This document shows positions 35,324-43,797 of a stretch of DNA of 64,000 nt, piece after piece. The notes under the pieces are model-generated. The model saw only the letters and a list, made by a program, of their open reading frames with translations. It was not told the origin of the DNA and ran no database searches. The position numbers and the translations under genes were made by a program. The stretch lies in contig NZ_SMUV01000074.1 of NCBI RefSeq assembly GCF_004358185.1, positions 186,001 to 250,000 on the forward strand. The letters run 5' to 3'. This DNA is from Antarcticimicrobium luteum. GTDB taxonomy: Bacteria; Pseudomonadota; Alphaproteobacteria; Rhodobacterales; Rhodobacteraceae. The stretch's first letter is position 1; each line of letters starts with the position of its first letter.

Positions 35324-36583
35324 TCAGAGATAGTTCTTGCGCTTCATCCAGTCGGCTTCGTGATCGGCGATCACATCCCATCCGGTGGGCTGGAAACCCT
35401 CCATATGGGGTGCTTCGGAAACCGTCTGGCCGTAGCCGATCGCGTAGTCGACCAGCGTATTGTCCGCCTCGCGCAGGGTCACCGTCCCGTTCACGCCGAA
35501 GGGGCTGTCGATTGTGCGGCCCCGGGTGGCATCGGCCAGCTTTTCATGGCCGGTTTCACCCTTGGTTTCTTTCAGCGCCTCCAGCACGAATTGCGCGCCG
35601 GTATAGGTCTGCCATGCCCAGTTGGTGGGAAGCTGGCCGGATTCGCGGAAGCTGGTGTTCCAGGCTTCGTTGGCGTCGGTGTCGGGGATATCCTTGTGAT
35701 AGCGGTTGCCGGAATGGATGCCGGACGGCAGGTTCTTGATCGCTTCCAGCACCGGCACATCACCCATGTTCACCGCCACCGTCTGGAACTGATCGAACAG
35801 ACCATAAAGGCTCGACTGGTCGAAGAACGCCACCAGATCACCGCCCCAGAGGCAGGAATAGAGAGCATCGGGGGCGAAGTTCAGCAGATTGGTGATGTTC
35901 TCGGTGTAATCCGGCTGGAAGATTTTCGGCCAGGTCTCACCGACAAGTTCGACCTCGGGCGCGAAGACGGCAAGGAACTCCATGAATTCCGCCGTGGTAT
36001 CGCGGCCATAGGCATAATCGGGCGAACAGGTGGCCCAGCGTGTTGCCCCGGCCTTGGCCAGTTGCGAAGCGTAGAGACCGCCCGAGATCGCATCGTGAAT
36101 GCCTTGGCGGGCCGAACGGAACACCCAAGGTGCGCGGTTGGCCGGATCGGCGGTGAGCGCCGAGGTTTCCGAAATCGTGTGCATGCAGTAGGTCTTGGTA
36201 TCGCGCACCACCTCATGGACGGCGAAAGTGCCGCCAGATGCCTCGCCGTTCAGGATCAGCGCGCAGCCATCGCTGCTCAGCAGATCGCGAGTCACTTTTG
36301 CGGCTTCGTCGGGTTTGCCCTTACTGTCGCGGATCACCAGCTCGACCATGCGGCCATCGATTCCGCCGGCGGCATTGAACGTGTCCACCGCCATCTTCGC
36401 ACCGACCGAAGCGGTCTCGCCCAGAATCGCGACGCGCCCCGACAGGATCGTCGGCATGCCAATCTTGATCGGGCTGCCCGCCGCGCGCAGAATCGCCGGG
36501 CTGGCCAGCGTTGCCACACCGGCGGCGCCGGTCGTGGCCAGGAATTTCCGCCGGGACAGGTCGGCTTGCTTTGTCTTGATCAT
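35324..36583 (-). CDS. Liv-type ABC transporter binding protein with Tat signal
   Basis: This 419-residue periplasmic protein of the Leu/Ile/Val-binding superfamily has a twin-arginine signal (SRRKFLATTGAAGVATLA) in its first 30 residues, so it is probably exported folded. Further motifs are MPTILSGRVAILGE, FNAAGGIDGR, and YGRDTTAEF. The start at 36583 follows GAGGAATGAG. It would bind the transporter's ligand, plausibly a carboxylate or amide given the catabolic genes around it. It lies 106 bases after the SDR that opens the operon. Confidence 0.9.
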   Translation of the reverse strand: MIKTKQADLSRRKFLATTGAAGVATLASPAILRAAGSPIKIGMPTILSGRVAILGETASVGAKMAVDTFNAAGGIDGRMVELVIRDSKGKPDEAAKVTRDLLSSDGCALILNGEASGGTFAVHEVVRDTKTYCMHTISETSALTADPANRAPWVFRSARQGIHDAISGGLYASQLAKAGATRWATCSPDYAYGRDTTAEFMEFLAVFAPEVELVGETWPKIFQPDYTENITNLLNFAPDALYSCLWGGDLVAFFDQSSLYGLFDQFQTVAVNMGDVPVLEAIKNLPSGIHSGNRYHKDIPDTDANEAWNTSFRESGQLPTNWAWQTYTGAQFVLEALKETKGETGHEKLADATRGRTIDSPFGVNGTVTLREADNTLVDYAIGYGQTVSEAPHMEGFQPTGWDVIADHEADWMKRKNYL

Positions 36584-36689
36584 CTCATTCCTCCCTTGAG
36601 ATAACGTGCATCCAAATCGAGTGGGATTGCACCGTGTCCTCGCCCCGCCCGGCACATCCCCCGAGCGGCACGAACTTGAAATTCGCGTC

Positions 36690-37466
36690 TCAATGCGGGC
36701 GCACACCGCCATAAGGCGCCCATGAGCCGGCGTGGTAGAAACCGGCATCCACCGCCATGGAAACGCCCGTCACCGCCGAGGCATCGTCCGACAGCAGAAA
36801 GGCCGCCACAGTTCCGATCTCCGACGGCTCAACCATACGGCCCAGCGCGGAATTCTCGTTCATCAAGCTCACGTCGCGATGGCCCATATCGATCTGGACC
36901 TGAAGCGCGGGTGTCCTCGTGTAGCCCGGCTCGATGGCATTAATGCGCAGCCCCGCCCTGCCCCATTCGCCGGCAAGATCGCCCACCAGATTCGTGATTG
37001 CGGCCTTGCCCGGCCCATAGGCATGCAGCGGGGTCGAGCGCCGGGCGGTGACGGAACTGAGCGCCACCATGCTGCCCGCGCGCCGCGGCAGCATGTATTT
37101 CGCCATCTCCCTCAGCGAAAGAAAGGTGCCGCGAAAATTCACCTCGTAAATCCTGTCGAAGGTCTCCATGTCCATTTCGGCCGGTGGCGTCGGGGTCTGA
37201 ACGATCCCGGCCGAGGTGACCCCGCCCGCCATCGGCCCTATATCCGCCTCGACTTTCGCGAAAGCCTCGATGACGCTGGCCTCATCGGCGACATCGACAT
37301 GCACGGCCATGCCGTCCAGCCGGCCCGCCACCTCCTGAGCCTGATCCAGATTGCAGTCGAGAATGGCAACGCGAGCGCCGCGTGCCGCCAGAACTTCGGC
37401 ACAGGCCGCACCGATTCCACTGGCGCCGCCGGTGATCGCAAATATCTCGCCGGTAAACTGTGACAT
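36690..37466 (-). CDS. Short-chain dehydrogenase with GSWAPYGG tail
   Basis: This 258-residue SDR has TGGASGIG near the N-terminus, a Ser-Tyr-x3-Lys triad (LSSVTARRSTPLHAYGPGKAA) and an unusual tail, VDAGFYHAGSWAPYGG. That tail and the HAYGPGKAA segment mark it as a paralogue of the SDR at 22625-23443. GGAAGGGAGAGCACG precedes the ATG at 37466. It starts the leftward Liv operon and is divergent from the MmgE/PrpD gene, with copy 2 of the 31-bp element 44 bases upstream. Confidence 0.86.
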   Translation of the reverse strand: MSQFTGEIFAITGGASGIGAACAEVLAARGARVAILDCNLDQAQEVAGRLDGMAVHVDVADEASVIEAFAKVEADIGPMAGGVTSAGIVQTPTPPAEMDMETFDRIYEVNFRGTFLSLREMAKYMLPRRAGSMVALSSVTARRSTPLHAYGPGKAAITNLVGDLAGEWGRAGLRINAIEPGYTRTPALQVQIDMGHRDVSLMNENSALGRMVEPSEIGTVAAFLLSDDASAVTGVSMAVDAGFYHAGSWAPYGGVRPH

Positions 37467-37509
37467 CGTGCTCTCCCTTCCTCTTCCCGATCCCCAAGAT
37501 GACATAATT

Positions 37510-37540
37510 GATTTATGAGTCAATTCTCATTTTTATTGAC
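37510..37540. promoter_or_regulatory. Shared 31-bp element, copy 2
   Basis: The left part is GATTTATGAGTCAATTCTC with the TGAGTCA core centred on base 37519; the right part ATTTTTATTGAC is identical to copy 1. It ends exactly 50 bases before the MmgE/PrpD ATG at 37590, matching the 50-base distance at copy 1, and lies 44 bases from the divergent SDR start. The palindrome is less perfect than in copy 1. Confidence 0.65.
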
Positions 37541-37589
37541 GCAGCAGTTTTCGCCGGCCAGTCTTCCGCATAGGAAAAGGGAGAGAGAG

Positions 37590-38942
37590 ATGACAATTGC
37601 CGATGATCTCGGGCGTTTCGTATCTGGCCTGCAACGCGAAACCATCCCCGGGGCTGTCTGGAACAAGGCGCAGACATGCCTTCTCAACGGCTATGGGATC
37701 GCCATGGCGGGGCTGGCAACGCCTTATGAGCCGCTGGCGCGGCAGGCCGGGCAGGCGATGTATCCCGGCGGCGGCGCGGCCAGCTTTCTGGGCAGCGGCG
37801 AAACCGGCAACATTTCGGCCGCCATTCTTGCCAACGGGGCGCTGTTTCATGGGCGTGGCCAGGAAGACACCTGCGGGGCGGCGCATCTTGGCGCGGTGGT
37901 GATTCCGCTGCTGATGGCCCTGATCGAAAGCGGCCATGGCGACATCGAAGATCTTATTCCGGCGCTGGTCGCCGGCTATGAGGTGGGCGGCCTGTTCGAA
38001 GAGCTTCTGGCCGGCGCCACCACACCAAGGGGGTTCCGCGCGACCACGATCTACGGTGTCGGCGCGGCGGCGGCGGCGGCGGCGCGGCTCTTCCACATGC
38101 CACCGGAACAGATATGCGCCGCGCTTGGAAATGCCGTCTCCTTCTCCGGTGGGCTGCTGCAAACCTTCGCCGAAGGCACCGACGAATGGCGCTATCAGGT
38201 GGGTGTGACCGCACAAGCAGGATGGGCCGCCACCGAGCTTGCCCGGGCCGGTTCGGTCAGCCTGCGCCGAGGCTATGAGGGCGCCAAGGGGCTGGCCATG
38301 GCCTTCGCCGGCCAGCCGCTCGATACGGAGACCGCGCGCGCCAAGATCGGCCGCGACTGGCAGACGCTCCGCGTCGCCTTCAAGCCCTTCCCCGTCTGCG
38401 CCTTCAACCAGACCCCGGTGACAGCGACGCTCGATCTGCGCGACCGGATCGCCGGGCGCGGCATCGAACGTGCGACCGTCTGGATGAATCCCTATGAATG
38501 CGGCTATGCCGGGATGGACAGTAAAGGCCCCTTCTCGACCATCGGCGGCACGCTGATGAGCATCCCGTTCTGCGTCGCCCAGACGTTGCTGCGCGGCGCG
38601 CCCTCGATGGCGATGATGACCGAATATGACGACGCCGAGATCAATGCTCTAGTGGCCCGGATCGACCTCGATGCCGATGCGGCGGTGCCAACGCTTTGCT
38701 GCCGGATACTGGTGCATCTCGACGATGGCGAAGTGATCGACGAGATCTGCAACATGACGGCTGCTGACTACGCCTACGCCTTCGATGAAATGCGCGACCG
38801 GCTGATCCGCACCAACGCCCAGGAAGATGTCTCAGCTGAATGTGTCGATGCGCTGGCCGGCTTCGCCGCAGCGTCTGCGGAAGCCGGGTTTGCCCCGGTG
38901 CTCGAAGCCTTTTCCACGGCACGCCGGGAAATCAGACGCTAA
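37590..38942 (+). CDS. MmgE/PrpD family protein
   Basis: This is a 450-residue member of the MmgE/PrpD fold, which includes 2-methylcitrate dehydratase, cis-aconitate decarboxylase and iminodisuccinate epimerase. It has ANGALFHGRGQEDTC (the family's conserved His-rich loop appears as FHGRGQED), LIPALVAGYEVGG, FKPFPVCAFNQTPV and MNPYECGYAG. The reaction is probably addition or removal of water or carboxylate on a di- or tricarboxylic acid, but none can be chosen. The start follows GGGAGAGAGAG. It is monocistronic, ending at a strong hairpin. Confidence 0.82.
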   Translation: MTIADDLGRFVSGLQRETIPGAVWNKAQTCLLNGYGIAMAGLATPYEPLARQAGQAMYPGGGAASFLGSGETGNISAAILANGALFHGRGQEDTCGAAHLGAVVIPLLMALIESGHGDIEDLIPALVAGYEVGGLFEELLAGATTPRGFRATTIYGVGAAAAAAARLFHMPPEQICAALGNAVSFSGGLLQTFAEGTDEWRYQVGVTAQAGWAATELARAGSVSLRRGYEGAKGLAMAFAGQPLDTETARAKIGRDWQTLRVAFKPFPVCAFNQTPVTATLDLRDRIAGRGIERATVWMNPYECGYAGMDSKGPFSTIGGTLMSIPFCVAQTLLRGAPSMAMMTEYDDAEINALVARIDLDADAAVPTLCCRILVHLDDGEVIDEICNMTAADYAYAFDEMRDRLIRTNAQEDVSAECVDALAGFAAASAEAGFAPVLEAFSTARREIRR

Positions 38943-38952
38943 GGCCTGCGCT

Positions 38953-38988
38953 GAAACGGCCCGCCCTCTTCGGATCGCGGGCCGTTTC
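38953..38988. terminator. Bidirectional hairpin between convergent genes
   Basis: GAAACGGCCCGC (38953-38964) pairs perfectly over 12 bases with GCGGGCCGTTTC (38977-38988), with a 12-base loop. The AAA/TTT ends give short U-runs in both directions. It sits in the 55 bases between the convergent MmgE/PrpD and ABC ATPase genes and probably terminates both transcripts. Confidence 0.75.
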
Positions 38989-38997
38989 GGTGCGATG

Positions 38998-40491
38998 TCA
39001 GTGCACCGCCGCATACATGAGCTTCTCCTCGGTCGCGTCGAGCGGTGAGAATTCCTCGACAATCCGCCCTTGCCGGGCAACGAGAAGCCGGTCGGAAAGC
39101 TGCATCACCTCGGGCAGATAGGACGAGATCACCACCACCGCCTTGCCCTCGTCGGCGAGCCGCTCGATCATGTGGTGAATCTCGGCTATGGCGCCCACAT
39201 CCACGCCCCGCGTCGGCTCGTCGAAGATGATCAGGTCCGGGTCCTGGATCAGCGATTTGGCGATCACGACCTTCTGCTGGTTGCCCCCTGAAAGCTCGAT
39301 CACCTTGGCATCGTTCGTCACCGAACGGATATGAAGCGATTTCGCCCAGTCCTCGCCGATCTCGTCGACCCGCTTTCGCCTGATCCAGAATGTCTTCCAG
39401 CCCGCCTTGGCCAGCCAGCCGATAAAGATATTGGCCTTGATCGACATGGTTTCGAAGAACCCTTCGACCTTGCGGTCCTCGGTAATATAGGCAACGCGCT
39501 GGTGCAGACTCTGCGCCGGCACACGATAACGCACCCGCTTGCCGTGGATGAAAATTTCGCCGCCGTTGAGATAGTTCCGCTTGAGCGCCCCGGCCACCAC
39601 CTTGAAGGTCTCGGTCCGGCCCGATCCGACGAGACCGAACACCCCGGTGACCTGACCGGCGAACACGGAAAGCGAATTGTTGCGCACGACATTGGCCATC
39701 CGCAGGTTGCTAACCTGAAGCACCCGTTCGCCCGGTCGACGCACGACATTCTTTCTGGTGCCGTAAAGCTCCTCCGACAGGCTGCGGCCCACCATGGCCT
39801 GCACGATCGTATCACGGTCGAAACTGGTGGTATTGTCCGTCACCACATGCCGCCCGTCGCGCAGAATGGTGATACGGTCGGAAATCGCCAGCGCCTCCTC
39901 CAGCGCGTGACTGATGAAAATGACCGCAACACCGCGTTTCTGCAACGTTTTCACCAGATCGAAGAAATGCCTCTTCTCCTCCGGCGTGAGCGTTGCCGTG
40001 GGTTCGTCGAACACGATGATCCGGGCCTCCGACAGCATCGCCCGGGCGATCTCAATCATCTGTTTCTTCGCCGCGCCCAGCGTTTGCACCAGCGCAGTCG
40101 GATCGACCTGAAAGTTCAGCGCCTGCATGAATTGCTGGGCAGCGATATTGATCCCGCGCAGCCGGTTGAAGAACCGTTCGTTGCCCATGAAAAGGTTCTG
40201 CGCCACGGTCATCGAGGGTACCAGGCTGGTTTCCTGGAACACCATTGCGATCCCGGTCTCCAGCGCCTCGGCCGGGGTGTCGAGCCGCACCTGCTTGCCG
40301 TCAAGCAGGATCTCGCCGCTGCTGGGCTCGACCACACCGGCAATCATCTTGGTCAGGGTGGATTTCCCCGCGCCGTTTTCACCCAGAAGCGCATGAACCT
40401 CGCCGGGGAAAAGCGTGAAGTTGATATCCTCGACCGCTGCGACACGGCCGTAGTACTTTGTCAAACCCTTCATTTCCAGAATCGGCGTCAT
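38998..40491 (-). CDS. Ribose-type ABC transporter double ATPase (second system)
   Basis: This 497-residue double ATPase has N-half Walker A GENGAGKST, FDEPTATLTPEEK, C-half GLVGSGRTE, ELSGGNQQK and FDEPTRGVDVG. It resembles RbsA/XylG-type proteins, although LFMGNERFFNRLRG and GWLAKAGWKTFW are insertions particular to this subgroup. It would energise the permeases at 41575-43683 and 44878-45918. It starts in an ATGA overlap with the upstream beta-propeller gene and ends the operon at the convergent hairpin. Confidence 0.92.
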   Translation of the reverse strand: MTPILEMKGLTKYYGRVAAVEDINFTLFPGEVHALLGENGAGKSTLTKMIAGVVEPSSGEILLDGKQVRLDTPAEALETGIAMVFQETSLVPSMTVAQNLFMGNERFFNRLRGINIAAQQFMQALNFQVDPTALVQTLGAAKKQMIEIARAMLSEARIIVFDEPTATLTPEEKRHFFDLVKTLQKRGVAVIFISHALEEALAISDRITILRDGRHVVTDNTTSFDRDTIVQAMVGRSLSEELYGTRKNVVRRPGERVLQVSNLRMANVVRNNSLSVFAGQVTGVFGLVGSGRTETFKVVAGALKRNYLNGGEIFIHGKRVRYRVPAQSLHQRVAYITEDRKVEGFFETMSIKANIFIGWLAKAGWKTFWIRRKRVDEIGEDWAKSLHIRSVTNDAKVIELSGGNQQKVVIAKSLIQDPDLIIFDEPTRGVDVGAIAEIHHMIERLADEGKAVVVISSYLPEVMQLSDRLLVARQGRIVEEFSPLDATEEKLMYAAVH

Positions 40492-41582
40492 ACGTCTTCT
40501 CCCCCGATGGCATTGGCCCGGCGGATCGCCCCCGCATCGAGCCGCAACATCCGCCCCGCCCCTTTCGACAGGGCCAACACCTCCTCGCCGCGCTCCAGCA
40601 CTGTGACAATGCCGTGGTTTTCGCCACCAACGCGACTGTGAACCGACATGACGGGAACCGCGTGGGCATCGAACCGAACCGCCATCCCATAGGAACGCGG
40701 CGGCGCCCATGGTTTGAGAATACCCATCTGTTTCACCCCGCCGCCCTGAAGCGGTTCGAGGAAGTCCTTGCCCGAGCTGTAGGCCGGAGAAATCCAGTGT
40801 TCGGGCTCGATCGTCGCGATCATCTCGCGCCGGAATTCGGTTTCGCTCAGCACGAACTCCACGATCTGCATCCGCGCGGCGAACACCGCCAGCCAGAAAC
40901 CGCCATCCGCCGTGGGTGTGATCCGGGCAGGATAGCCAGGCATCTCGCCCATCGTTCCCTTGCCCGTCCGAAGCAGCCTGTGGCGCCAGCTCTCGGAAAC
41001 CAGAATGCCGCCGTCCTCTCCCTGCCATGCACCATAGGCCCATTGCAGCCCCGTTTGCAGAACCTCCACAGCGCCGCTCGCCGGATCGAGCGAGACCAGC
41101 CGCCCGCTGGCGCCTTTCTCCATCAGATCGTGCTGCCAATGGGTGGTATCGCGCTCGGCGGACGCGTCACAGATCAGCAGCTTGCCATCTCGGCTCAGCG
41201 AAAGAGCGGTGATCGCGCGGAATGGACGTCCTGCCGCCTCGCGCAGCGGCTCCGCCGTTCCCTCGATCTCGATCCGGTCGCCCAGCGCCACGGCGCGACG
41301 GCCATCGGGCAGAACGGCGAGCGCCGTGATCGGCCGGCCATGGTCCGCCACAGGGCTCAGCTCGCCCTTGACGTCACAAGCCAGAACCTCGCTGCCGCAG
41401 GCCAGAAGCAGCTGCCCCTCCGGCGTTCTAGCCATATCCTCCATGCCCTCGCGTTCGGTCAACACCTCGGCCTCTTCGAGAAGGCTGTTGGGTTTGAACA
41501 CCCCGTCGAGGATCGGCACCGCAAGGGTCGAACGCCGCAGACCGATAAGCTCCCCCAGCTTCTGCCCAAACACATCAAGCAT
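40488..41582 (-). CDS. Free-standing SMP-30/strictosidine-synthase-like beta-propeller
   Basis: This 364-residue protein has repeated propeller strands (GMEDMARTPEGQLLLACGSE, LSRDGKLLICDAS, DGGILVSESWRHRLLRT, PGYPARITPTADGGFWLAV). It belongs to the SMP-30/gluconolactonase/strictosidine-synthase superfamily, whose members hydrolyse lactones or organophosphates. No signal peptide is evident, so it is likely cytoplasmic. It is a paralogue of the C-terminal domain of the upstream permease fusion. Its ATG overlaps the fusion's stop (eight bases) and its stop overlaps the ATPase start. The lactone is unidentified. Confidence 0.8.
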   Translation of the reverse strand: MLDVFGQKLGELIGLRRSTLAVPILDGVFKPNSLLEEAEVLTEREGMEDMARTPEGQLLLACGSEVLACDVKGELSPVADHGRPITALAVLPDGRRAVALGDRIEIEGTAEPLREAAGRPFRAITALSLSRDGKLLICDASAERDTTHWQHDLMEKGASGRLVSLDPASGAVEVLQTGLQWAYGAWQGEDGGILVSESWRHRLLRTGKGTMGEMPGYPARITPTADGGFWLAVFAARMQIVEFVLSETEFRREMIATIEPEHWISPAYSSGKDFLEPLQGGGVKQMGILKPWAPPRSYGMAVRFDAHAVPVMSVHSRVGGENHGIVTVLERGEEVLALSKGAGRMLRLDAGAIRRANAIGGEDV

Positions 41583-43683
41583 TGCCCGCCTCCTTGAGAT
41601 CGACGAATTCAGGATCGGCATCGTCCAGCTTCAACCGCCCGATGCGGTTGTTGTGAATACCGCCGATGAAGAGCTGCCCCTTGTGCTCGCGCATCGAGGT
41701 GATCATCGGATGGTTCTCGCCGCCCAGATCCCACATCACGTCGAGCACCTCGCCGCTCTCGCTGATCTTGGCGATACAGCCGGTGTTGAGATTGGGCGCT
41801 AGCCATTCATCGCCCGGCAGCTTTTTCGACATGCGGCGGCGGAAGCCGGGTTTGCGCATCGCCAGATCGAAAATCGGATTGCGCACACCCATGATCGCCA
41901 GCCAGTAATTGCCGTCCGAGGCGCGGTTGAGGTTGTCGGGATAGCCCGGCAGATTCTCGATTACCGGCTCCACCGTGCCCGCCTTGGGCCCGTCGAACCA
42001 ATAGCGGCTGATCCGGCAGGCCCAGCTTTCGGCGAACAGGATCGACTGCCCGTCCGAGGCCATGACGATCCCGTTGGGGAAGATCAGGTTGCGCAGGCAG
42101 GTATGGGTTTTGCCGTTGCGCGGATCGTAGCAGATGATCCGGCCATTGCCGCGCGCTTCAAGACTGTCGGTTGGCCATTCATGCATCTCGTAGCGCACCG
42201 TCGCTTCCGAGAAGAAGATCCGCCCGTCCGGCGCGATGTCCAGATCGTCCGCCAGGCGCAGCCGGCTGTCGTCGATGATCGAAAGCAGCGAACGGTTGGT
42301 CTCATCGGTCACTTTCTCGACACTGCGATCGGGGTTCACCTTGTAGAGCCCCATGCCCCCAACGCAGACGAACAAGGTGCCCTGTTTCGTCATCACGATC
42401 CCCAGGGGCTGGCCGCCGATATGGGCGTAAACCTCCTGCCGTGTGTAGTCCGGCGCGAAGAACCGGACGATATCGCCATGGCGGTTGCCGCAATAGAGAT
42501 TGTCGTCGGCGTCGAGCGCCACATCCTCGGGGCTCTCGATCTCGCCCAGCCCGATCGTGTCGACATGGCGCAGCTTGTCGTTCAGCGCAAAGGGCGAGCC
42601 GGATTCCGGCGCCGTGCTTTGCGGCGGCGGAAGCTCCATGTAGCCGGGGCTCACATAGAGTTCCTGCACCGCTTTGTGCCGGTTCTTGAACCAGCGAATA
42701 TCGAGCAGCGCCGCGAGCAGCAGGATCGTGGCCAAGATCACCCGCGACATGCCGGCAGACATCGCCATGCGCAACATGCCGTTGGTCAGCAAAAGAATGA
42801 TCAGGGTGCCGAGCACCGCCTTCATGACCGAGCCCTTGCCGCCACCCAGCCGGATGCCGCCAAGGATGGCTGCGGTCAGCACGACGATTTCGAGCCCCTT
42901 GCCGGTATCCGCCCCCGGCGAGGCCAGGCGCGAGGCAAAGAAGATCGCCGCCGTCGCGGTAAAGACGCCCGACGCGACATACGACAGCGCCACCACGCGC
43001 TTTACAGGCAGGCCGGTGTTATAGGCGGAGCGGCGATTGCCGCCGATTGCCATTACATGCCAGCCGGCACGCAGCCGTGTCAGGAACACATGCCCCGCCA
43101 CAGCAACCACCGCGAAAACCCACAGCACCACGGGCAGCGAAAGAAAGGTTCCGAAGCCAAGGTAATCCCAGGCGGGCGCATCGGGGAAATTCGACGAGAT
43201 CGCAACCCCCACCTCGGCGTTGAGCATATCATGCGCCGCCTTGTAGACGATCAGCGTCACCATGGTGGTCAGGAAGGCCCGCATCCTCAGATATCCGACG
43301 AGAATGCCGTTCACCGCTCCAAGAGCCGCCCCCGCGACCAGCGTGATCGCCACGGCGGAGATCATCCCGAGGCCCAGCACGTTGACACAATAGAGCGCCA
43401 AAAGGTTGCACAGCGCGTAGATCGACCCCACCGAAAGGTCGATCCCCCCGACGATCAGCACGATCGACATGCCCAGCACCACGAACCCCAGCTCACAGGC
43501 CTGGCGCAGCGTATCGTTCAGGTTGGTGATCGAAATGAAATTGTCGATCCGGGCGCTGAAGAAGGCGATCACCAGAAGAAGCACCAGGAGCGGCACAGCC
43601 GTTTCCATCCAGGGCTTCTGCAGCAGCTCGCCGAAAATCTTGTCCGGCCAGAAGCGATAGCGCAGTTTTACCAGTGTATTCAT
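41575..43683 (-). CDS. ABC permease fused to a beta-propeller (lactonase-like) domain
   Basis: This is a 702-residue two-part protein. Residues ~28-330 form a complete RbsC-type permease (MSIVLIVGGIDLSVGSIYAL, VLTAAILGGIRLGGGKGS). After a linker, ~375-700 form an SMP-30/strictosidine-synthase-like propeller (LYCGNRHGDIVRFF, LADDLDIAPDGRIFF, LFAESWACRISRYW, NLPGYPDNLNRASDGNYWLA). The frame is open throughout, so the fusion is in the DNA. By usual permease topology the propeller should be cytoplasmic, placing a possible lactonase at the channel exit. It follows the binding-protein gene after two GC-rich hairpins. Confidence 0.85.
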   Translation of the reverse strand: MNTLVKLRYRFWPDKIFGELLQKPWMETAVPLLVLLLVIAFFSARIDNFISITNLNDTLRQACELGFVVLGMSIVLIVGGIDLSVGSIYALCNLLALYCVNVLGLGMISAVAITLVAGAALGAVNGILVGYLRMRAFLTTMVTLIVYKAAHDMLNAEVGVAISSNFPDAPAWDYLGFGTFLSLPVVLWVFAVVAVAGHVFLTRLRAGWHVMAIGGNRRSAYNTGLPVKRVVALSYVASGVFTATAAIFFASRLASPGADTGKGLEIVVLTAAILGGIRLGGGKGSVMKAVLGTLIILLLTNGMLRMAMSAGMSRVILATILLLAALLDIRWFKNRHKAVQELYVSPGYMELPPPQSTAPESGSPFALNDKLRHVDTIGLGEIESPEDVALDADDNLYCGNRHGDIVRFFAPDYTRQEVYAHIGGQPLGIVMTKQGTLFVCVGGMGLYKVNPDRSVEKVTDETNRSLLSIIDDSRLRLADDLDIAPDGRIFFSEATVRYEMHEWPTDSLEARGNGRIICYDPRNGKTHTCLRNLIFPNGIVMASDGQSILFAESWACRISRYWFDGPKAGTVEPVIENLPGYPDNLNRASDGNYWLAIMGVRNPIFDLAMRKPGFRRRMSKKLPGDEWLAPNLNTGCIAKISESGEVLDVMWDLGGENHPMITSMREHKGQLFIGGIHNNRIGRLKLDDADPEFVDLKEAGNA

Positions 43684-43734
43684 CGTGTTCTTGCCTCAGC
43701 CGGCCGTTTCGGAATGTGCGGATATGTTGGTTGC

Positions 43735-43794
43735 AGCCCCCGGGAGGGGTCCCCCGGGGGCTGGCCTTTGTCGGTCCGGGGGCTTGCGCCCCGG
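43735..43794 (-). promoter_or_regulatory. Two GC-rich hairpins after the binding-protein gene
   Basis: AGCCCCCGGG (43735-43744) and CCCGGGGGCT (43753-43762) form a perfect 10-bp stem with an 8-base loop. A second stem, CCGGGGGC/GCCCCGG with one bulged G and a TTGC loop (43776-43794), lies next to the binding-protein stop. No T-run follows. Such structures after a binding-protein gene typically block 3' decay or partly terminate, giving more binding protein than permease. Confidence 0.6.
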
Positions 43795-43797
43795 CGC

